The position numbers and the translations under genes were made by a program. From the NCBI RefSeq assembly GCF_014384965.1, contig NZ_JACRSW010000027.1, positions 1 through 64,000 of the forward strand: 64,000 bases of DNA, read 5' to 3'. Positions 59,825 through 64,000 of this stretch are shown piece by piece. Origin of the DNA: Jutongia hominis. Its GTDB lineage: Bacteria; Bacillota; Clostridia; Lachnospirales; Lachnospiraceae. The notes beneath the pieces were generated by a model. It ran no database searches and was not told the DNA's origin. It was given only the letters and a program-made list of their open reading frames with translations. Each line of letters opens with the position of its first letter. Position 1 is the stretch's first letter.

Positions 59825-60817
59825 ATGAACTTAAAAGGAAGAAATTTTTTAACATTAAAGGACTTTTCACCGGAAGAAATAACTTATCTGATCGATCTTG
59901 CGGCTGATTTAAAAGATAAGAAGAAAAAAGGAATACCGGTCAATCATTATGTAGGAAAAAATGTAGCATTGATCTTTGAAAAAACAAGTACACGTACACG
60001 CTGTTCGTTTGAAGTGGCAGCGCATGATATGGGGATGGGAACGACTTACTTAGATCCATCCGGTTCTCAGATCGGTAAGAAAGAAAGCATTCCTGATACG
60101 GCAAGGGTATTAGGGCGTATGTATGATGGAATCGAATACCGTGGCTATGGTCAGGAAATTGTAGAAGAGCTTGCAAAATATGCAGGTGTACCGGTGTGGA
60201 ATGGTCTTACCAATGAGTATCATCCGACACAGATGCTTGCCGATCTTTTGACGATCCGTGAGCATTTAGGAGATTACAAAGGATTGAAATTCGTCTATAT
60301 GGGTGATGCACGTTATAACATGGGAAATTCTTTGATGATCGCCTGTGCTAAGATGGGCATGCATTTTGTAGCATGTACGTCAAAAGAATATTTCCCTTCA
60401 AAAGAGCTCGTGGCACAGTGTGAAGAATATGCAAAAGCTTCCGGTGGTTCGGTCGCATTGACGGAAGATGTAGAAAGCGGTACAAAGGATGCGGATGTGA
60501 TCTATACAGATGTCTGGGTATCCATGGGGGAACCGGATGAAGTATGGGCAGAACGTATCAAGGTGCTTTCTCCTTATCAGGTGAATAAAAAAGTAATGGA
60601 TAATGCCAAAGACAGTGCAATCTTTATGCATTGTCTGCCGGCTTTTCATGATCTAAAGACAAAGATCGGTAAAGAAGTATATGAGAAGTTTGGTATGAAA
60701 GAATTAGAAGTAACCGATGAAGTTTTTGAATCTAAGCAGTCTGTTGTATTTGATGAGGCAGAGAATCGTATGCATACGATCAAAGCTGTTATGGTAGCAA
60801 CATTAGGTGAGCAGTAG
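59825..60817 (+). CDS. argF: Ornithine carbamoyltransferase
   Basis: Makes citrulline from ornithine and carbamoyl phosphate. 330 residues with the carbamoyl-phosphate motif STRTR near 57-61, [13 protein letters not shown], and the ornithine/catalytic HCLPAFHD near 271. RBS ACGAGG. Its position after the SPFH gene rather than among other arg genes means the local operon does not show regulation by arginine; no ARG box was seen. Confidence 0.95.
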   Translation: MNLKGRNFLTLKDFSPEEITYLIDLAADLKDKKKKGIPVNHYVGKNVALIFEKTSTRTRCSFEVAAHDMGMGTTYLDPSGSQIGKKESIPDTARVLGRMYDGIEYRGYGQEIVEELAKYAGVPVWNGLTNEYHPTQMLADLLTIREHLGDYKGLKFVYMGDARYNMGNSLMIACAKMGMHFVACTSKEYFPSKELVAQCEEYAKASGGSVALTEDVESGTKDADVIYTDVWVSMGEPDEVWAERIKVLSPYQVNKKVMDNAKDSAIFMHCLPAFHDLKTKIGKEVYEKFGMKELEVTDEVFESKQSVVFDEAENRMHTIKAVMVATLGEQ

Positions 60818-60838
60818 AACAGTGAGGTCGTTGACGGA

Positions 60839-61840
60839 ATGAAAGAAAAGATTCTAACGGAACTTCGGAAAGCAGGCGATGGTTATGTGTCAGGAACGGC
60901 GTTATGCAGTCTTTTAGGCATTTCACGTCAGGCAGTATGGAAAAATATTGCCGCACTAAAAGAAAATGGTTATCAGGTTGAATCGGTTGCAAGCAAAGGA
61001 TACCGTCTGCTTTCGGAGCCGGATAAAATGTATGGGCCGGACATTTTAAGCAGGATTGATAAAGACTGTTTGTGTAAACAGGTGGAAAGTTTTGAATGTA
61101 TTGATTCTACAAATACAAAAGTAAAGCAGCTTGCGGAAGCGGGTGCAAAGGAAGGGCTTTTGGTAGTAGCCGAAGAGCAGACCGGTGGAAAAGGAAGACG
61201 AGGAAGAGTATGGAAGTCAGAGCCGGGTATCGGAATCTGGATGTCCCTGTTACTTCGTCCAACGCTTCCGACAGAGCAGATTTCCGGTCTGACTTTGTTA
61301 GCGGCACTTGCAATCGCAGGAGCAGTAGAAAAGTTGTGTAAGCTTCCCTGTCAGATCAAATGGCCAAATGATGTAGTGGTTGCCAAAAAGAAAATTTGTG
61401 GTATACTTACGGAGATGAGCACAGAAGAAAACTATATTCATTATGTTGTAGTAGGCATGGGCATCAATGCGAATACGCTTTCTTTCCCGGATGAGATAAA
61501 AGAGACTGCAACATCACTTTTTCTACAGACCGGTAAAAAAGTTGACCGTGCAGAACTGACAGCTATGATCACGCAAAGACTGTGTGCTTACTATGAACGT
61601 TTTGAAAAAGAAGGCGATCTGACTTCTTTTATTGATGAATATAATGAAAAGCTTGCCAACAAAGAACGTGAAGTACGGATTTATCATGGCATGGTGGAAA
61701 AGTGTTCCAAAGAAGATATAGAAACCGGAGTTGCAAAAGGAATTGATAAGACCGGGGCTTTGTTAGTAGAAGTTGACGGTCAGACAAAAAGAGTTGTATC
61801 CGGTGAAGTTTCAGTAAGGGGATTATATGGATATGTTTAA
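60839..61840 (+). CDS. birA: Bifunctional biotin operon repressor/biotin-protein ligase
   Basis: 333 residues. N-terminal winged helix (about 1-60; VSGTALCSLLGISRQAVWKNI) that would bind operator DNA, central ligase domain with GGKGRRGRVWKS for biotinyl-AMP and KWPNDVVVAKKKICGIL, and a C-terminal SH3-like domain. It both attaches biotin to carboxylases and probably represses biotin genes. Its end overlaps the DUF6145 gene by 14 bases. Confidence 0.93.
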   Translation: MKEKILTELRKAGDGYVSGTALCSLLGISRQAVWKNIAALKENGYQVESVASKGYRLLSEPDKMYGPDILSRIDKDCLCKQVESFECIDSTNTKVKQLAEAGAKEGLLVVAEEQTGGKGRRGRVWKSEPGIGIWMSLLLRPTLPTEQISGLTLLAALAIAGAVEKLCKLPCQIKWPNDVVVAKKKICGILTEMSTEENYIHYVVVGMGINANTLSFPDEIKETATSLFLQTGKKVDRAELTAMITQRLCAYYERFEKEGDLTSFIDEYNEKLANKEREVRIYHGMVEKCSKEDIETGVAKGIDKTGALLVEVDGQTKRVVSGEVSVRGLYGYV

Positions 61841-62195
61841 TGAAATGCCGGAAGTACAAGGTGTGATTCTATGTGCTTCGAGTGCATATGAAGAGAAATA
61901 TTATTTTAATCAGGAATTTGCCAATGTGCCACCATCTATACAGGATGAGCTAAAGATTTTATGTGTCTTGTATACAGCAGATATCGGAGGCATTTTAGTC
62001 TTGCATTTTGATGAAAAAGGGAATCTGCTGATGCATGTAACAGCACGGGAAAATGATCTGCTTTTTGATGAGATCGGAAGTGTGTTGAAGATTAAGCAGA
62101 TACAGGCAGATAAAAGAGAGCTGTTAGAAGCATTGGAAATGTATTATCGTGCTATTTTTCTGCACGAGGATATAAGCGAACTATTAGAAGATTGA
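61827..62195 (+). CDS. DUF6145-family protein
   Basis: 122 residues, no membrane segment. The opening [21 protein letters not shown] and the middle [15 protein letters not shown] match a small Lachnospiraceae family of unknown function found between birA and coaX. Overlap with birA suggests coupled translation. Confidence 0.78.
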   Translation: MDMFNEMPEVQGVILCASSAYEEKYYFNQEFANVPPSIQDELKILCVLYTADIGGILVLHFDEKGNLLMHVTARENDLLFDEIGSVLKIKQIQADKRELLEALEMYYRAIFLHEDISELLED

Positions 62196-62206
62196 GAGGA
62201 AATGAC

Positions 62207-62989
62207 ATGTTATTAGCAGTAGATGTAGGGAATACCGATGTAACCTTTGGCGTGTTTAAGGAGGAGGAACTGATCACACGTTTTCGTTTCACCGTGAAAG
62301 TTCCGAGAACATCGGATGAGTATGGTGAATTATTATGCAATATTTTAGAGCAGAAAGGATTTTCACCGGATGATATTGATGAAGTGATCATTGCATCCGT
62401 CGTTCCTCAAATGATGTATTCTTTTACAAGCGGCATTATCAAATATCTTCATTGTCATCCGACAGTAGTTGGTGCAGGAACAAAGACAGGCATTCGTATC
62501 GATACGATCAATCCGAAAGAAATCGGACCGGATCGTATCGTAGATGCTGTCAGTGCATATGAGCAATATGGCGGTCCTGTGATCGTAGTTGACTTTGGTA
62601 CGGCTACAACATATGATCTGGTTACCAAAGAAGGAGCTTTTCAGGGTGGTGTGATCAGTCCGGGTATCCGTATTTCAGCAAATGCTCTTTGGAAAAACAC
62701 AGCCAATCTCCCTGAGATCGAGATTAAATGTCCGGCAAGCGCGATCGCAAAAGAGACGGTCAGTGCAATGCAGGCAGGTTTGTTCTTTGGAACACTTGGC
62801 CAGACGGAATATATTATCAATAAGATCAAAGAAGATGCCGGTTTAACCGATGTGAAGGTGATCGCAACCGGTGGCCTTGGTAAAGTTGTATCTGAAAACA
62901 CGGATTCGATCGATGTATATGATGGAGATTTGACATTAAAAGGTTTGTTATATATTTACCAGAAGCAGAAAAACGGAACACATAAGTAA
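62207..62989 (+). CDS. coaX: Type III pantothenate kinase
   Basis: First step of coenzyme A synthesis. 260 residues with phosphate motif [12 protein letters not shown] at about 5-16, the [11 protein letters not shown] region, and [12 protein letters not shown]. The start at 62207 (MLLAVDVGN) is chosen because GAGAGGAAA precedes it; the frame could begin at 62192. coaE is also in this window at 17.2 kb. Confidence 0.94.
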   Translation: MLLAVDVGNTDVTFGVFKEEELITRFRFTVKVPRTSDEYGELLCNILEQKGFSPDDIDEVIIASVVPQMMYSFTSGIIKYLHCHPTVVGAGTKTGIRIDTINPKEIGPDRIVDAVSAYEQYGGPVIVVDFGTATTYDLVTKEGAFQGGVISPGIRISANALWKNTANLPEIEIKCPASAIAKETVSAMQAGLFFGTLGQTEYIINKIKEDAGLTDVKVIATGGLGKVVSENTDSIDVYDGDLTLKGLLYIYQKQKNGTHK

Positions 62990-63002
62990 GAATGGAACAA
63001 GT

Positions 63003-64000
63003 ATGAGAAATCTAACGATTGGAAATATTACATTAAAAGGAAATCTTATATTAGCACCGATGGCAGGAGTAACAGACCTGCCATTTCGTCTTCTTTGTAA
63101 GGAGCAGGGAGCAGACCTTGTTTATACAGAGATGATCAGTGCGAAAGGAATTTATTATAATAACAAAAATACAGCGAAGTTATGGGAGATCGATGAGAAA
63201 GAAAGACCGGTATCGTTACAGCTTTTTGGATCGGATCCAAAGATCATGTCGGAGATGGCAGCTAAGATCGAACACCGTAATTTTGATATTCTTGATATTA
63301 ATATGGGTTGTCCGGTCCCTAAGGTCGTCAACAATGGAGAAGGCTCTGCATTAATGAAAGATCCGAAGCTTGCAGGACAGATTGTAAAAGCAATCTCGGA
63401 TCGGATCCAGAAGCCGGTTACCGTAAAATTCCGAAAAGGTTTTAATGATGGGCAGATCAATGCAGTAGAATTTGCAAAATATATGGAAGAAAACGGAGCA
63501 GCCGCAGTTGCGGTACATGGACGTACCAGAGAAGAATATTATAGCGGCAAAGCAGACTGGGAGATTATTGCAAAAGTCAAAGAAGCCGTATCAATCCCGG
63601 TTATCGCCAGTGGTGATATCTTCAGTCCGCAGGATGCACTGCGTTGTGAAAAAGAGACAGGTTGTGATGGTCTGATGTTAGGAAGAGGTGTCCGTGGAAA
63701 TCCATGGTTGTTTCATCAGATCAAAATGTATCAGGAAAGTGGTATATTAGAAGAGAAACCTTCTTTTGAAGAGGTCTGTGCAATGATCTTGCGTCATGCA
63801 AAAATGTTATGTGATTTTAAAGAAGAATATATGGGGATTCGAGAGATGCGAAAGCATGTGGCATGGTATACGGCAGGCTATAAGCATTCTGCACAGATGA
63901 GGCGGGAAGTGAATTTGGTGGAATGCTATGCAGATTTAGAGAAGCTTTTGCAAAGAGCAATCGCAAGCCGGAAAGAAGGCTGGACGGGGATTGCTCCGGA
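63003..64000 (+). CDS. dusB: tRNA-dihydrouridine synthase, truncated by the right edge
   Basis: About 332 codons are visible and the frame is open to the end. FMN-binding ILAPMAGVTDLPFR, the Dus catalytic motif NMGCPVPKVVNNGEGSAL (Cys), VKFRKGF, VHGRTREEYYSG and GDIFSPQDAL with GRGVRGNPWLF. Reduces U to dihydrouridine in tRNA. The start at 63003 has only a weak ribosome site, so the true start may differ slightly. It lies 13 bases after coaX. Confidence 0.93.
   Translation, partial: MRNLTIGNITLKGNLILAPMAGVTDLPFRLLCKEQGADLVYTEMISAKGIYYNNKNTAKLWEIDEKERPVSLQLFGSDPKIMSEMAAKIEHRNFDILDINMGCPVPKVVNNGEGSALMKDPKLAGQIVKAISDRIQKPVTVKFRKGFNDGQINAVEFAKYMEENGAAAVAVHGRTREEYYSGKADWEIIAKVKEAVSIPVIASGDIFSPQDALRCEKETGCDGLMLGRGVRGNPWLFHQIKMYQESGILEEKPSFEEVCAMILRHAKMLCDFKEEYMGIREMRKHVAWYTAGYKHSAQMRREVNLVECYADLEKLLQRAIASRKEGWTGIAP

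Overview
The window is about 40% G+C DNA from a Gram-positive, low-GC Firmicute, most probably a member of the Lachnospiraceae. The evidence is the gene content and order: DUF4364, DUF6145, the rpmE–DUF1385–prmC–prfA and birA–DUF6145–coaX–dusB runs, a tyrosyl T-box, AGGAGG ribosome sites and Gram-positive promoters. The genus cannot be fixed from this sequence alone. No rRNA, tRNA, CRISPR array or intact insertion sequence was seen.

Layout. 1-3655: edge of a type I restriction-modification locus (inverted hsdS piece, small membrane ORF, intact hsdR). 3.7-7.2 kb: flavin/redox genes around a shared operator (nitroreductase; a 47-residue peptide with duplicated CGTACG motifs; an FMN-ferredoxin protein), a decayed macrodomain gene, a CarD-like regulator and an HD phosphohydrolase. 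7.2-19.2 kb: an Rpn nuclease remnant, then sbcD, sbcC, a zinc-finger membrane protein, polA, coaE and a REC/degenerate HD-GYP protein. The sbcD-sbcC spacer and the spacer before polA are each one giant imperfect palindrome. 19.2-26.9 kb: a SpoIIM-like membrane protein, then a five-gene ABC export operon with two membrane-fusion proteins, a MacB-type permease, a lipoprotein and an ATPase.

26.9-47.2 kb is a glycan region read leftwards: rfbA-rfbB, a four-gene S26 peptidase/glycosyltransferase/nucleotidyltransferase/PqqD cassette, and a roughly 14-kb operon whose order (PelD-like, PelE-like, polytopic membrane protein, DUF2194/PelA-deacetylase-like, PelF, PelG, then DUF2304, GT4, GT2, DUF4832) matches a Gram-positive Pel-type exopolysaccharide system. 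The PelD-like protein carries an RxxD site in a degenerate GGDEF domain and an N-terminal SDR-like domain, so cyclic-di-GMP control of polymer export is the likely logic.

47.2-64 kb is housekeeping: T-box-tyrS, DUF4364, a radical SAM protein, malic enzyme, rho, rpmE, DUF1385, prmC, prfA, an rRNA methyltransferase, nfeD-SPFH, argF, birA, DUF6145, coaX and dusB (cut by the right edge).

The most unusual signals are: (1) two 480-570 bp foldbacks flanking sbcC, whose arms differ between copies yet still pair within each copy; (2) twin leader hairpins at the same distance before rfbA and before the S26 cassette; (3) a tandem hairpin duplication between the T-box terminator and tyrS; (4) the duplicated-motif cysteine peptide; (5) the Pel operon with its modified PelD and the adjoining PqqD cassette.
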